DNA of 64,000 nt. Origin: Siphonodentalium dalli (taxonomy: Eukaryota > Mollusca > Scaphopoda > Gadilida > Siphonodentaliidae). This document shows positions 24,460 to 35,095 of the stretch, in pieces. The stretch is from assembly GCA_032622095.1 (NCBI GenBank), contig CP136069.1:49768760-49832759 (forward strand), written 5' to 3'. Position 1 is the stretch's first letter. Every line of letters begins with the position of its first letter. The notes under the pieces are model-generated. The model saw nothing but the letters and a program-made list of their open reading frames with translations. It made no database searches and was not told the DNA's origin. Position numbers and translations under genes: made by a program.

Positions 24460-25830
24460 TTCACTCATCCGATCATCACTAAACTTCATATTTATCTTGA
24501 TATTGATCTATCAGATGAGAGCTATCAAATATTTTTTTAATTTTATAGGAAAAAATGGTCGCCAGCGGCCATATTGCATTTACGTTATATGTTATCGCGT
24601 CATGTCGATATCTAGTATTACTTAGAAATTTCACCTTTCCAGATTCATAATTGCTCCATTGACTGTAACAGATGGAATTATTCCCCTCTTCGGATAGAGT
24701 GTCACTGAAACTTTATTTTGTCAGACTGTCTGTATAGTCACTGATTATATATGGCAATAATCTGTAATAAGATGTAGCACTATTTTATTTTATATTTACA
24801 TGCAGTGCTGTTTTTATACAACAATTCTAATCCCCCCTAGATCATCATGTGATCGACCATACATCGCGCGAGGACCTGGTTGAATTAAGGGGGGTTTTTA
24901 TGGATAACTTCTGTCCTCAAGCTAGATTATACTTATGACATTTAATGGCATGTTTCTAACATGGAGGGTTAGATATGCGTGAGACACCACCACTCTTCAA
25001 TTCACACCAAGTTATCAGCTGTCATATTCGGATATTAGAACCCATAGCCATGATATATGGTTTATTTTGTGTATACTAGTAATATTGTTATTTTCAGTAC
25101 CTTTATATACCAGTACTGTGTATAACAATGCATATACATTAATCCATGTATACATGTATATTGATTCAACGGATTCAGTGGTTTTGTCCATCAGTCTATC
25201 AAATTTGCGTGGAAAACATGGCCACAAGCAGTACACCCTGTTAAATTTCGAATTTGAATCAATTGGCGCACCCTGCAGCCAGCTTTTATTGGAGAACTTT
25301 TTCTCATGTGGATAGTTTGGGTCACCGCTAGATGTGAGCCATGTTTTGTTCTCAAGCTGTCCTTGTGAAGACATCACTGCCAGCGGTGATCTTGAATTTT
25401 ACTATTTTTATGGCTAAATAATTTGGTTGATCCTACAGACGACACCCCTTGTCCGATCGTCACCAGATTCCACAATGATCTTCTGGATAACCAGGGGGAG
25501 AGTAATCTAATTTTCCCGAATTTCGTTAAAAAACATTACCACAGGCAGCAATTTGGTATCTTACTGTTTGATCCTCTTTTGCGTGACTGAATTGTTTAGC
25601 AACTGTACAGTCATATCCCTCATCTGATATTCACCACACTTTATATTGATCTTCGGGCTGACAACTAGATGGGAGCTATCGAATGCTTTGAATTTTTTTG
25701 GAAAACATTGTCGCCAGCAGTCATCTTCTATTTTAGTTTTTATATACATGTATATCTCTTCATTCGGATAGCCAGTATTACGTAGGTACTTCAACTTTCC
25801 GCATTCCTGTCATCATTTGAAATATAAAAA
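24460..25830 (+). repeat. Divergent repeats with GGGAGCTATC and GTCGCCAGC blocks
   Basis: Segments at about 24460-24660 and 25600-25830 align over some 200 bp. Weaker relatives lie near 25180-25400 and 25415-25570. Each has a GAAAACATGGTCGCCAGCGG-like string. Frames through the region on either strand are short and lack domains. Confidence 0.5.
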
Positions 25831-25981
25831 TTTACCTGATACCATGCACCCTTCAAAATTTGTTTCGTCGTATCTATTTTAATGACCCGTATGGTAATAT
25901 TGATACAGATATATTTGTCAAACATTTCTTTGTACAATATACAGGTATTTAGTTTGTAACTAAATCTAGAAATATATAATA

Positions 25982-26632
25982 GTAGCTGGTGGACCCTACT
26001 TCGTCCGGGATGTTCCCCTCTGATTTTCGGAGAATTGCGCGATTTAACCTTGAATTGACCATTTTAAAGGTGAACGTCATGTCGGGTCACGATTTGACCC
26101 GCCCAAAACACTCCCCGGACAAAAGTCACGACAAAAGTACCCGTCGAAATCCGCCCGGCTTTACCCGATTTGACAATTTTGAATGTCAAGATCAGGCCAG
26201 GGTCATAATGTGACCCACCCGAAACACTCCTGGGACAAAAGTAACAGTAGGTATTATATTTCGTTGAAATACTTCGTTTTACCAGATTTGACCTTGAATT
26301 GATCTTTTTGAATGTCAAAGTCAGGTCGGGATCAAGATTTGACCCGTCCAAATAGTCCAGAAACATGCCTACATCAGCACGTTCGAGAACATGGTCCCAC
26401 GTGAAATTGGACCCGTCAATATTGCTCCCGGGATCGAAGTAGTCCTACACACAAATTTTTAGTCGGATCGGTCAAGGTCCAGAAACATGCCTATGAGCGA
26501 GGTCAAGTTGACACGTTAAATACCAAATCCGAGTCGGATCAGTCGAGCAGTGTTAGAGTCTATAACACATACACACATGCATTCATGCATACACACATAC
26601 ATACAGACAGGTGTTCCAAAATGTATAATCGA
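25982..26632 (-). mobile_element. Isolated Helitron-like (HINE) element
   Basis: Read on the minus strand, the 3' end has a hairpin-forming CCCGGACGAAGTAGGG followed by TCCACCAG and CTAC, where CTAG would be canonical. The 5' end is TCGATTATACATTTTGGAAC followed by a CTGTCTGTATGTATG microsatellite. The interior repeats GACCTTGAATTGAxC and GGTCAAGGTCAGGTC blocks several times. This matches the units at 48-52 kb and 59 kb in layout. It encodes nothing. Confidence 0.7.
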
Positions 26633-26819
26633 TAGCTACAACAATTCTATGGTAGATAGTTCACGGCCGACCTGATGCATGCATCTTAGTTTTCTTGTAT
26701 CAGCCTGAGACCGAAGGTCGAATGCTGATATGAAGTTACCGAGGGCTGCTTTGTCTGTTCCATGCCGTACACATAGCGGTTATTTGTTTGGGACCGAAAC
26801 ACCTTGTTCAAAGTTTTAT

Positions 26820-26964
26820 TTGTTATTATTTCAATGCTTCTTTCAGGTACATATGATGCCCGTAGAAAGGTAGTTCAAGTATTTACTGACCTATTTCGAT
26901 GCCGGGGAAAAATCAAAAGCGAATATGAGTATGTGTATTCTGGAGTGCAAATCGCCATATGGCT
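26820..26964 (+). repeat. Interspersed repeat, copy adjoining a TTAA MITE
   Basis: Matches 11800-11955 in block order. The piggyBac-like MITE begins exactly where the homologous ATGGCT block would continue, so this repeat is the host sequence of that insertion. Confidence 0.5.
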
Positions 26965-27164
26965 TTAACCCCTTCATGACTGGAGCTTCCTGAATGTTTG
27001 CGAAAACCCTGGCATAGGGCCCCTCGCATATATAAGATAATGCATTGGCCTAACAATATTTACCTTGATCTTGATCTTGAGCCAGTGCTTTCTCTGATAA
27101 GAGAATGCACTGGCACATGTTATCTTATGCTGCACCAGCGCAGCTCCCGTCATGATAGGGTTAA
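26965..27164 (+). mobile_element. piggyBac-like TTAA MITE, copy 2 (complete)
   Basis: Begins TTAACCCCTTCATGACTGGA and ends with the inverse TCATGATAGGGTTAA, giving terminal repeats starting CCC and flanked by TTAA on both sides, as for piggyBac superfamily elements. Length is 200 bp including both TTAA. The interior shares its blocks with the copies at 20178 and 42292. It is non-coding and would need a transposase from elsewhere. Confidence 0.75.
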
Positions 27165-27269
27165 ATTGACTTCAAGTAATGACGAGTGATTCATGCCATT
27201 TCAAACTGATCGAACTCATAGTTTCAATATATATATATACAATTTGTCAATACTTATTTAAGGGGCTTT

Positions 27270-27430
27270 TTTAGTGATTTCGATCGGGAGGCGGTAGTAA
27301 AAAATGTGCAGGAAGGTATGCCGTTTTTTTTTTGCATCTGGCATTTTCGGGTACCCACCACCCCCAAACCTGCAAAAAACAATATTTTTTACTCCTAATT
27401 TTTTTAACCCACCCCCAAATTCCACTAATT
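27270..27430. mobile_element. Decayed relative of the poly-G hAT-like MITE
   Basis: GTGCAGGAAGGTATGCCGTT, GGTACCCACCACCCCC and AACCCACCCCCAAATT resemble the subterminal parts of the elements at 8718 and 28414. Ends are not clear. Confidence 0.4.
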
Positions 27431-28413
27431 TTGGTCTAAAACCGCATAAAAACCCTACTGATATCCCTCATATGACTGGGAAATTATCTCCTTTGGTTAA
27501 AATGACAGTTTAACCTGTCAGAAGCTGTTTTAATTGAAAAAAAACAATTTTGCAGTGGTTTACAGGTAAAAATGAAGATTTGTTTTCAAATACTGGTTGA
27601 TAGGCAATTGTCTACCACATACAGTGACATCATACATGTACATGCAATGGAGTTTCCAGGTCAGTATGTGATCAGTGTGTGCTAATAGGTCTTCCTGGGT
27701 GGTCAAATTCCATACTGCTAAATGGAAATTCTAATGAGATATCATTTTACCATGCAAGCTATTACATGAACCGAACTTGTATTTTGGCTATTTGGCTCTA
27801 ACACATTTTAAGCTCATAACATCTCAGGACAGTGAACTCAATCTTGACTTTCGAGTCACTGTTGGCATTATGTAGACATATCCGTGACATATCAGTTGTT
27901 ACGCTTCAATTAAACTAGAGTTGACATATTTAGAAAATAAATACATATCTGCCAGGATATTTGCCAGGCTGCAATTGGAAATATTATTTTTATAAATTGC
28001 TGATATCTGCAAATCTGGGTCATTGTGCAGGATACACACAATTCGATCATTTCCTGATTAGTCTGTCAACCATAACATTATCTAGCATTATTCCATACAA
28101 CTTGTGTTTAATCTATTGGAGCATCTTCGTTTATACTAAATGACAAGCAGTCACTATGCCAGACTTGGATACTTTAGGTGGTATGAGATCAAAAGATCAT
28201 CTGAGTTGATAAACATGCAAATAATTCATTGATTAGCTTGATGCACAATTGAACATTATTTTCTGGCCATTCATAGTCACATTAATAGTTGAGAAAGCTG
28301 CTCGCTCTTTTTCCACGCACACAACGATGTTGGCTTAAAGGTCATATACATGTAGTTACATGAGGACAAGTTTATTTATTTCAGTTTTACATTTATCGAA
28401 GCTTCTTTTGATG
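27431..28413. other. No recognised gene; repeat block near 28250
   Basis: The block ATTATTTTCTGGCCATTCAT with TCACATTAAT and GCTCGCTCT (28250-28310) recurs at 35360-35425. A TACATGTACATGCA string is at about 27633. No coding-like frame was recognised. Confidence 0.4.
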
Positions 28414-28675
28414 GGTGTCGGGGGGGGGTTCACCTCACCGTCCCATATGCAGCATGTCACCTCCACTAAGGCCCATATAAGGCCCCAGTAACATAAATAA
28501 TGTGTTTTTGCAGTTATAATATGTTTTAAACTGTTACAAAATGTCAAATATGTGCATGAAAGGTCTTTAGTAACAAATTTGCATGAGGTTGTAAAAAACG
28601 TGGTATTTGCCTCTCGGACACCCACCCACCCCGGCTTACCTTCCTGCAATTGTTTTATTACCCCCCCCCCCCCTG
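28414..28675. mobile_element. hAT-like MITE with poly-G/C ends, second copy
   Basis: A G-rich left end (GTGTCGGGGGGGGG) and a right end of 14 C followed by TG bound the element. Inside the right end, inverted, is GCAGGAAGGTAAGCCGGGGT followed by GGGTGGGT, as in the 8.7-kb element. The flanks TTTTGATG (28406-28413) and TTTCGATG (28676-28683) form an 8-bp target duplication with one mismatch, as expected for hAT. The interior is shared with a decayed copy at 36600-36810. Confidence 0.7.
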
Positions 28676-28683
28676 TTTCGATG

Positions 28684-29060
28684 GCATTCTACCTGCTGCC
28701 CATTCAATCTTGGGTATACACCGATGAAGTTTAAAATGAGACGTTGTCGGACCTCAACCTGTTTATTATTTCGAATTACAAACATTATTTTCGTAATACT
28801 TATTTTCCTGTTCAGTCCTTACCTGGGAAAACTGCGTTTCCAAATAATACGAAATCGGAACCGTCCGTAAGCTCAGCCGCGTTCCATGTGTTGTGTGGGA
28901 TGACCAACTGGTAGCTGACTGACGGGTCTTTTAATGAATTTCCCAAGACATGCGTCTCAATTTTATTATTAATTAACAGGTGCACCTACAATAAAGGTGA
29001 ACAATATTTAAAGATGTCACATGCATTCGCGTGATATAATGTGAAAAAGACATAATGACC
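28684..29060. other. No recognised feature
   Basis: Spacer between the MITE and the LINE fragment; nothing recognised. Confidence 0.35.
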
Positions 29061-30260
29061 TATGAATCCGAAATTTGGGGATGCGAACATATCTCATCTT
29101 TCGAGAAACTTGAACTATGATTCCTAAAATTCTTACTCGGCCTTAATACGACCACGCCCACCCCCTTTCTGTGCGGCGAGTTGAGAATATATCCAATATC
29201 GATGCAAATTAAACTTAGAACTCTGAAGTTTTGGGGCAGGCTGGTGACGATTGGACCTGAGGGAGTCCATTTAAGACTATATAACTGTATGTGTCACTCC
29301 CACTCAGTAAACGGCAAAGCCAATGTATGGTTAAAAAAAAACATACACACCACACTAGATAATTTTGGGCCTATCGTACTACTGGTTGTAAGCAACTAAA
29401 TAATTGAAAATATGCCCCTTGGCATATGTGTAGGGAAACCCCAGTCAGCATAACAAAATACCGGCTGCTGAACAAAAGGGGGTAGTTGTGGAAATTCCAA
29501 TTTATTTCCAGGAATAAGTATGGTAAGGCACCATTTCTTTTTTTGACAACTTATGCAAACGTGGAGTTCAACGCGCAAAATGTACGGTTGGCCTTGGCGG
29601 TGGGTATCCTGTGAAAATATTTACACCCGTCAAAAACCGTCACAAACAGAAAGAACACCAAAATGTAGACAGACTTTGTCCGTATACAAATAAGAAATAT
29701 CGCATAAACAGTATGTTATTGTCATCTGTTTGACCACTGTTATGTAAACAAAAGCATAAAAAGCTACTTTTCTGGTGTTTGTTTATATTATGATGGTAAA
29801 CATAAAGAGCGTTCTTTGTTGGTGAATTCCTGATATGGAACTAATAAAGAGCGTGTATGACATTTGTGTGTGCTTAGCCAGTAGCATTGTGCTATCTTCT
29901 GAACACAATCAGGCTCTTGCTTAGGTAAAATATAGTAGGTCTTTGTGATAACATGCTGTTTACGCGATGGTCATGGTATATATGAACGAAACTGTATGCG
30001 TTTTAATGTTTTTCTGTTTACGGTGATTGGAACAAATATGAATATTTTCGACAACTAAGGCCTCACGTGCCTTTAACCCTAACACTGTCGCCTATGGGAA
30101 ATATTTAGTTGATTGTAACCTACTGGCTCAACCAAAGTATACCCTCTCGTGATATTTTTAACGCGGCGGTGAAACGCAGGCTCTCTGACGTATACATACA
30201 GGAATGGATAGCAAGCATAGCGAACTCAAATAAGATAGCCTTTTACAGAATAATTAAACC
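29061..30260 (+). pseudogene. LINE ORF2 C-terminal fragment, split by a MITE
   Basis: 29061-29399 translates to a tail typical of non-LTR reverse transcriptases: SEIWG, FEKLEL, a stop, FLKFLLGLNTTTP, CGELRIYPISMQIKLRTLKF and WGRLV. The later part, DIFNAAVKRRLSDVYIQEW followed by IAFYRIIKPDF, appears at about 30140-30255. Between them lies the TTAA MITE at 29582-30076. The in-frame TGA after FEKLEL shows decay. The same protein region is present in the LINE at 60331-60994 (matching FAFYRIIKTNF), so both belong to one family. Confidence 0.7.
29582..30076 (+). mobile_element. TTAA MITE, left arm of an inverted pair
   Basis: About 495 bp that matches 32095-32590 in inverted orientation at roughly 96-97% by eye. 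Its outer end is GTACGGTTGGCCTTGG and its inner end CTCACGTGCCTTTAA. The two ends of the unit are themselves weak inverted repeats (AGGTACG/AGGCACG then GGCCTT). TTAA is present at the inner side (30073-30076) but not at the outer side. It carries two ATAAAGAGCG motifs (29802 and 29844). It lies within a LINE fragment. Confidence 0.75.
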
Positions 30261-30522
30261 AGACTTTACGAATGTCCATGTCTCTGACGAATCCTGGGTC
30301 GTTGATCTTCTTTCCTTTGGTGTGTGGTTTATGCCATTGCTGGGGTCGGGAAGTACAGGATTTGTTGCAGCCAGACTCCACTTGTCGAACAATGAAATGT
30401 AACAGAGCAACAACATGCTTGCAGTATTGGCGAAGTCCAGCTAAACACTCACAATATGCCGTTATGACGTCGCCTGTTATTTTCTGCAGCACAATCCAGC
30501 ATTTGTAATATGGATATATTGT
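30240..30522 (-). pseudogene. SWIM-type zinc-finger exon of a YqaJ-like protein
   Basis: The frame reads KITGDVITAYCECLAGLRQY then CKHVVALLHFIV, giving CxC-x(n)-CxH, the SWIM zinc-binding signature, followed by SCTSRPQQWHKP. In many invertebrate genomes SWIM domains with a GDxxxAxCxCxAGxxxxCKHVxALL context sit in proteins that also carry a YqaJ-type exonuclease domain; that family placement is from memory. An acceptor GAACAG precedes the frame at about 30523-30525. After YSVKGYLI the frame stops and joins the LINE fragment, so the downstream part is lost. The zinc ligands are intact, but the gene is truncated. Confidence 0.7.
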
Positions 30523-30581
30523 CTGTTCGATCTTGAATAATAAGTAAGTTTTCTAATATAACGTATAGTACATTATACCGC

Positions 30582-30667
30582 TATCGCATTGTTTCTATGT
30601 CGACACAAGGAATTGTCAACCCAATGACGTTGACAATTCCTCGTGTCAACATCGAAACAATGCGATA
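30582..30667. repeat. Hairpin, 39-bp stem with three mismatches
   Basis: Arm 30582-30620 (start TATCGCATTGTTTC) pairs with 30629-30667 across an 8-base loop. It lies in the presumed intron between the SWIM and SAP exons. It may be a small fold-back element. Confidence 0.8.
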
Positions 30668-31106
30668 ACTGTTTTATTATATGAAACACGCTTTGGTTGG
30701 ACAAGACGTTGTGACGTTGAACGTCGCTGGGAAAATCCTATCTATTTTCATGCCTGATAATAAGTTATAATAATAACCCCTGAAGTATTTGACGTCCCTC
30801 AGAACTGTTATTAACCTCCTGTCTGATTAATGTTAACCTCCTGTCTGATTAATGAGGTGAACATTATTGAATATCTCGCTTTTTTTCGTTACGTTTTAAC
30901 ATAGGAATTGGGAAAGAAATTTATGCTCATATAGTAATATTGTATTACGGCTAGTACAATATTATCATATTAGTTTTATACCGCTGCGACGTCAACGGTG
31001 ACAAACAAAGACGGTGCAACGGATAATTTGTTACTGTAAATGGATAACAACATAATAAACATATTAAGCCGCTGTCGAAATTAATATTAAATATCAAATT
31101 ACTTAC

Positions 31107-31420
31107 GGTTGGAAACAAAGTCAGTCGCGTCGACCCTGGTGGTGTCGGGGAAATTTGTAGCGGACTTTTCCCAGCCACGCATCTGTCATTTTGTCCGGGT
31201 CAGGCAATTTGATAATGCCTGACTCCAGGCATAACAACTTCGCTTTTTGGGTATTAACCGTTTTCTGTTGATCATCTGCCGACTGAATAACTGGAAGTTT
31301 CTGTTGGTGTGCCAACTCGGCTAGCTGCACTTTCTCATCTTTTTTTCGTCTAGTTGATGGAACACCACGGTCGGTTAGGAAGGTTTTTAGTTCGCTGTCT
31401 GTACATCGGCTGAAGTTCAT
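31107..31420 (-). pseudogene. SAP-domain first exon, frameshifted
   Basis: Starts with ATG and reads MNFSRCTDSELKTFLTDRGV followed by PSTRRKKDEKVQLAELA, a good SAP motif (helix, xLxxxLxxRG, then KxxLVxLA). SAP domains bind AT-rich DNA. The exon ends in a consensus donor GTAAGT at 31106-31101. Near 31172 the frame shifts by one base: the SAP frame runs to a stop, whereas FPDTTRVDATDFVSNR in another frame leads to the donor. It probably formed the N-terminus of the same gene as the SWIM exon. The frameshift and the loss of downstream exons mark it as dead. Confidence 0.65.
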
Positions 31421-31454
31421 TTTGATTTTGTTTCGTCAACTGGCCATGATTCTA

Positions 31455-31463
31455 CTTTATATA
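31455..31463 (-). promoter_or_regulatory. TATA box upstream of the SAP-domain exon
   Basis: TATATAAAG on the minus strand lies about 35-45 bases before the ATG of the SAP exon. The spacing suits a core promoter with a short leader. Only sequence and position support it. Confidence 0.4.
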
Positions 31464-32094
31464 CCCCATAAAACTTCCGTTAGATGTGCTCACTTGTGTT
31501 TCAACAATTCACGGAAAGTGACTACGTGTCATGTATACTAAACATGTGTGATATACGGCATGAATTTGGCAAAGCATGACTTGTGTTCACTGCGTGCTCA
31601 CCAAAGAATGATAATAGACTGTAACAACACGTACCCGTGATGTTTTACTTGACGTGCTATCAACTTTCAAAAGATGAAGTTTGAACACATTTTGTATTGT
31701 TTGTTTGTTTTTTTTTAGCTTAGAACAAAATCCAATGATTGCGTCCATTAAAAACCTTCTTGCACAATAGCGTCGGTACACGATAAAGAGCGTTTTCATT
31801 TATAATCGTTTTCAAAACTGATGTATATTGTTTTGTGAATGCTCATTGGTCACGCTATTTAATTTACGTAGTTTTTTCTGTTGTATTTGAACATTTGTTA
31901 CACAGGCTTCACGATTATTAACTTTAACTGATAAGCGCCGACTTCTACGTATGCGCGCAACAGTTTGTCTCAAATAAATTGTTATAAAAACACAGGTTTA
32001 TGGCCGCGGACATAAGCCGATTAAGTGTGATGTAATTTATCCATGAACTTGACAAATGGAGATTCAATCACCATTCGACACGAAAATGGGACCT
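31464..32094. other. Region upstream of the SAP exon, inside the inverted arms
   Basis: No coding sequence recognised. A GATAAAGAGCGTTTTC motif at 31782-31797 matches motifs in the MITE arms. It would contain the distal promoter of the broken gene. Confidence 0.35.
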
Positions 32095-32596
32095 TTAAAG
32101 GCACGTGAGGCCTTAGTTGTCGAAAATATTCATATTTGTTCCAATCACCGTAAACAGAAAAACATTAAAACGCATACAGTTTCGTTCATATATACCATGA
32201 CCATCGCGTAAACAGCATGTTATCATAAAGATTTACTGTATTTTACCTAAGCAAGAGCCTGGTTGTGTTACAGAAGACAGCACAATGCTACTGGCTAATC
32301 ACACACAAATGGCATAAACGCTCTTTATTCGTTCCATATCAGGAATTCACCAACAAAGAACGCTCTTTATGTTTACCATCATAATATAAACAAACACCAG
32401 AAAAGTAACTTTTTATGCTTTTGTTTACATAACAATGGTCAAAGATATGACAATAACATACTGTTTATGCGATATTTCTTATTTGTATACGGACAAAGTC
32501 TGTCTACATTTTGTTGTTCTTTCTGTTTGTGGCGGTTTTTGACGGGTGGAAATATTTTCACAGGATACCCACCGCCAAGGCCAACCGTACCTTTAA
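32095..32596 (-). mobile_element. TTAA MITE, right arm of an inverted pair
   Basis: Flanked by TTAA on both sides (32095-32098 and 32593-32596), with ends AGGCACGTGAGGCC and, inverted, AGGTACGGTTGGCC. The body matches 29582-30076 inverted. This copy defines the family limits: a 500-bp element with TTAA targets and AGG-starting imperfect terminal repeats, non-coding. AACGCTCTTTAT occurs twice (32318 and 32359). Confidence 0.75.
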
Positions 32597-33247
32597 ACAG
32601 ACAAGTTTCATTCTCGTCGAACACGAAAAAGCGAATTTAATGACGGCAGCTTCGGCAGTCTGAGGGTTAATTAATCCCAAATGCACGGAACTCCTTTACG
32701 ATATTCTGATAGTACTGTGTTTACTCTATATTCTCTGAAAAATTGGTGTAAAAATTCCCAATAGAACGACTTTTACCAGGCGTTTACTAAAACAGCAAAA
32801 TATTGAGAAATTAGTGCAATTTTCTGAATTTTCGCATTATTTCATCGCATAAAATCAATTAAAATACGACAAGCAACTGGAAATGTTTTTGAACATTCTA
32901 GAAGGGGTACATGTCCCTGATATATGTTTAAAATTTCTCGCGTAAACTATGACAGATACCAAAGTTATAATTAGTATTATAGACCCACCCTAAATCCCCC
33001 ATAGTAAATGCATGGGGCCGTAAAGCACATGGCTTTGTTTGGATAGTTTCTGGCCCACAATGCACCATTCTCGCTATCTGTAAAATGGTCTATGACCAAA
33101 TTTGCACTTATATTATTTACAATGTGTATGATTATTAACCATAGCCACATCAGCACCCACCCCGCCACACCCCGCCACACCCGATAACCTAAAAGAACCA
33201 ATAAGACAATAATATTGAGATAATATACTGGGAACATGTCACATTAA
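32597..33247. other. No recognised gene
   Basis: Contains a duplicated CACCCCGCCACA near 33156-33180. No protein-like frame was recognised. Confidence 0.4.
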
Positions 33248-33345
33248 TTTAGATAGATTTAGATAGATAGATTTATTCAGCAAAAGACGCCCCATTATAG
33301 GGACAGGTTGCCATGTATAATAATATTAACAGTGTAGCATGTGAC
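33248..33345 (-). mobile_element. LINE 3' terminus
   Basis: On the minus strand the sequence CTTTTGCTGAATAAATCTAT runs into (CTAT)n/(CTAA)n. An AATAAA followed by a short tandem repeat tail is typical of LINE 3' ends in marine invertebrates. Only about 100 bp are recognisable. Confidence 0.5.
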
Positions 33346-33394
33346 ATCATACAATATATTGACATTACATACATTGAATAATAGTGATAATATC

Positions 33395-33396
<2 letters not shown>

Positions 33397-33428
<32 letters not shown>
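33397..33428. repeat. (AT)n microsatellite
   Basis: Sixteen uninterrupted AT units. Confidence 0.95.
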
Positions 33429-33430
<2 letters not shown>

Positions 33431-33834
33431 TTAATTGCGTATATTCTTATCTGTAGAGTGAGTTATGTTACATGATTCAACACACGTAATTTGTCTAGTT
33501 TAACTGTGATCTGGCCTCGAATAACCGCTTGTTGTTATCTTCGCGTGTGTGCACAACTTGTATGCTTAATTACTTTTATTCATGCTCATTAACGCCACCG
33601 GTGTATACTGTTGGCCAATATTAGAAAGACGTGAGCCGATGTAGATTTTATAAATAGATTGGGTCGCTTTAAAAGCTGTAGTGCTGCCCCGAATGCGGTT
33701 ATTTTGGGACGCGTTAAAGTTGTACTGCGACCCCCAAACCGGTAAAATCTGTAGTTGGAATGTCCAAGTTTGTGAAAGTTCTATTGACTATGCCGATGAT
33801 TTGAGAAGCTTTATTGTTTTAGGATATTGTCGAA

Positions 33835-34190
33835 AGGTTAATCTGGCCGTGTCAAATTGAGCTATAGCGATGGGATATCTCGCAGGACAACATAGTTCGG
33901 GTTTTTGTTGGGTGTGTATTCGCTGGATGTCTTATAGTTGCAGTATGTAACCATTATGACCGCGTTGATTGCTTTCGACGTTTAGGTATGAACAATGGCT
34001 GGACCATGCACTCTTGGCGGGAACACAATACCTCCGATTTTGATCCGCATTAGAAGCTTTATGGTGTGGTGAATGAGAAACCTGCAGTAATAAGCCGTAG
34101 TTTTTTTGTAATAATTTGAAGGATTAGTTGTTTTAACGGAAATCTGAGACGGTGCATTCATGTAACCAATATATTTTATATTATAATTTA
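33835..34190 (-). repeat. Interspersed family G, long copy
   Basis: Matches 59850-60290 in inverted orientation through several blocks: GTGGTGAATGAGAAACCTGC, AATAAGCCGTA, GAACAATGGCTGGACCATGC, TATGACCGCGTTGATTGC and GATATCTCGCAGGACAAC. Shared over more than 350 bp, so it is a real dispersed element. No terminal repeats or coding region were identified. Confidence 0.6.
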
Positions 34191-34294
34191 TATTTATGGC
34201 TAATAATATGATCTTGGTGGCGTTATCATTTCTGACTATGGTTTTCTTGTATACCTTGTCGATGAAAAGAGCAATAAATCTATCTGTGTACACA

Positions 34295-34415
34295 ACAATA
34301 CATGGCTTGACCTGCGAAATCTCATTGTTGGAGAGTTATTAATAATTAAAATAAGAACAAAGTCAATCTTTCTTTTTTTCATGTACTTGTTGATGGTAGT
34401 TGTTTTACAGACTGT
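34295..34415 (+). repeat. Interspersed repeat shared with 18745-18845
   Basis: GCGAAATCTCATTGTTGGAG and ACTTGTTGATGGTAGTTGT occur in the same order at 18.7 kb, with a longer gap between them here. Confidence 0.5.
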
Positions 34416-34424
34416 CCTGTGATT

Positions 34425-35095
34425 AAGTCTTTCTATAATAAATCATCATTGATGAGTAGTTATCCTATCTGAAATGTTCAGATTAATAAGTTTATCCCTT
34501 TCTATACTAAATCACCATTGATGAGTAGCTATCCTATAGGAAATGTTCAGATAATAAGTTTAACCCTTTCTATAATAAATCATCATTGATGAGTAGTTAT
34601 CCCACGGGAAATGTTCGCATTAATAAGTTTATCCCTTTCTATACTAAATCATCATTGATGAGTAGTTATCCTATAGGAAATGTTCAGATAATAAGTTTAA
34701 CCCTTTCTATACTAAAGCATCATTGATGAGCAGTTATCCAAAAGGATATGTTCAGATAATAAGTTTCACCCGTTCTATACTAAAGCATCATCGATGAGTA
34801 GTTATCCCAAAGCGAATGGTCAGATAATAAGTTTAACCCTTTCTTTACTAAAGCATCATTGATGAGTAGTTATCCAATAGGAAATGTTAAGCTAATAAGT
34901 TAACCCTTTCTATACTAAAGCATCATCGATGAGTAGTTATCCCAAATGAAATGTTCAGATAATAAGTTTAACCCTTTCTATACTAAAACATCATCGATGA
35001 GTAGTTATCCTACATGAACTCTTGAGATAATAAGTTCACCAAACAACCATATAGGTCGTTTATTGAAGTTATTATCTAAACATTTCCCTCAATAA
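34425..35095 (+). repeat. Tandem array of a fold-back arm, about 9 units of about 70 bp
   Basis: Each unit contains TAACCCTTTCTATACTAAAG, CATCATTGATGAGTAGTTAT and GAAATGTTCAGATAATAAG with scattered changes. After the last unit a single inverted partner arm, TTATTATCTAAACATTTCCC, occurs at about 35066-35086. The simple fold-back at 16333-16425 has one arm of each kind, so here one arm seems to have been amplified. Sequence between repeats is not unique, which excludes a CRISPR array. Confidence 0.8.

Larger units (their letters stand above)
29582..32590. mobile_element. Composite structure: broken SAP/SWIM gene between inverted MITEs
   Basis: Two nearly identical 495-bp arms in opposite orientation enclose 2.0 kb holding a LINE fragment (plus strand), a SWIM-type exon and a SAP-domain exon (both minus) and a 39-bp-stem hairpin. 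The arrangement resembles a composite transposon, but could be two independent insertions of a young MITE family. No target duplication spanning the whole 3 kb was found. Confidence 0.5.

Noticed and set aside
34425-35045. Regularly spaced repeats resembling a CRISPR array
   Set aside because: The whole 70-bp unit is repeated, with no unique spacers, and the window is eukaryotic.
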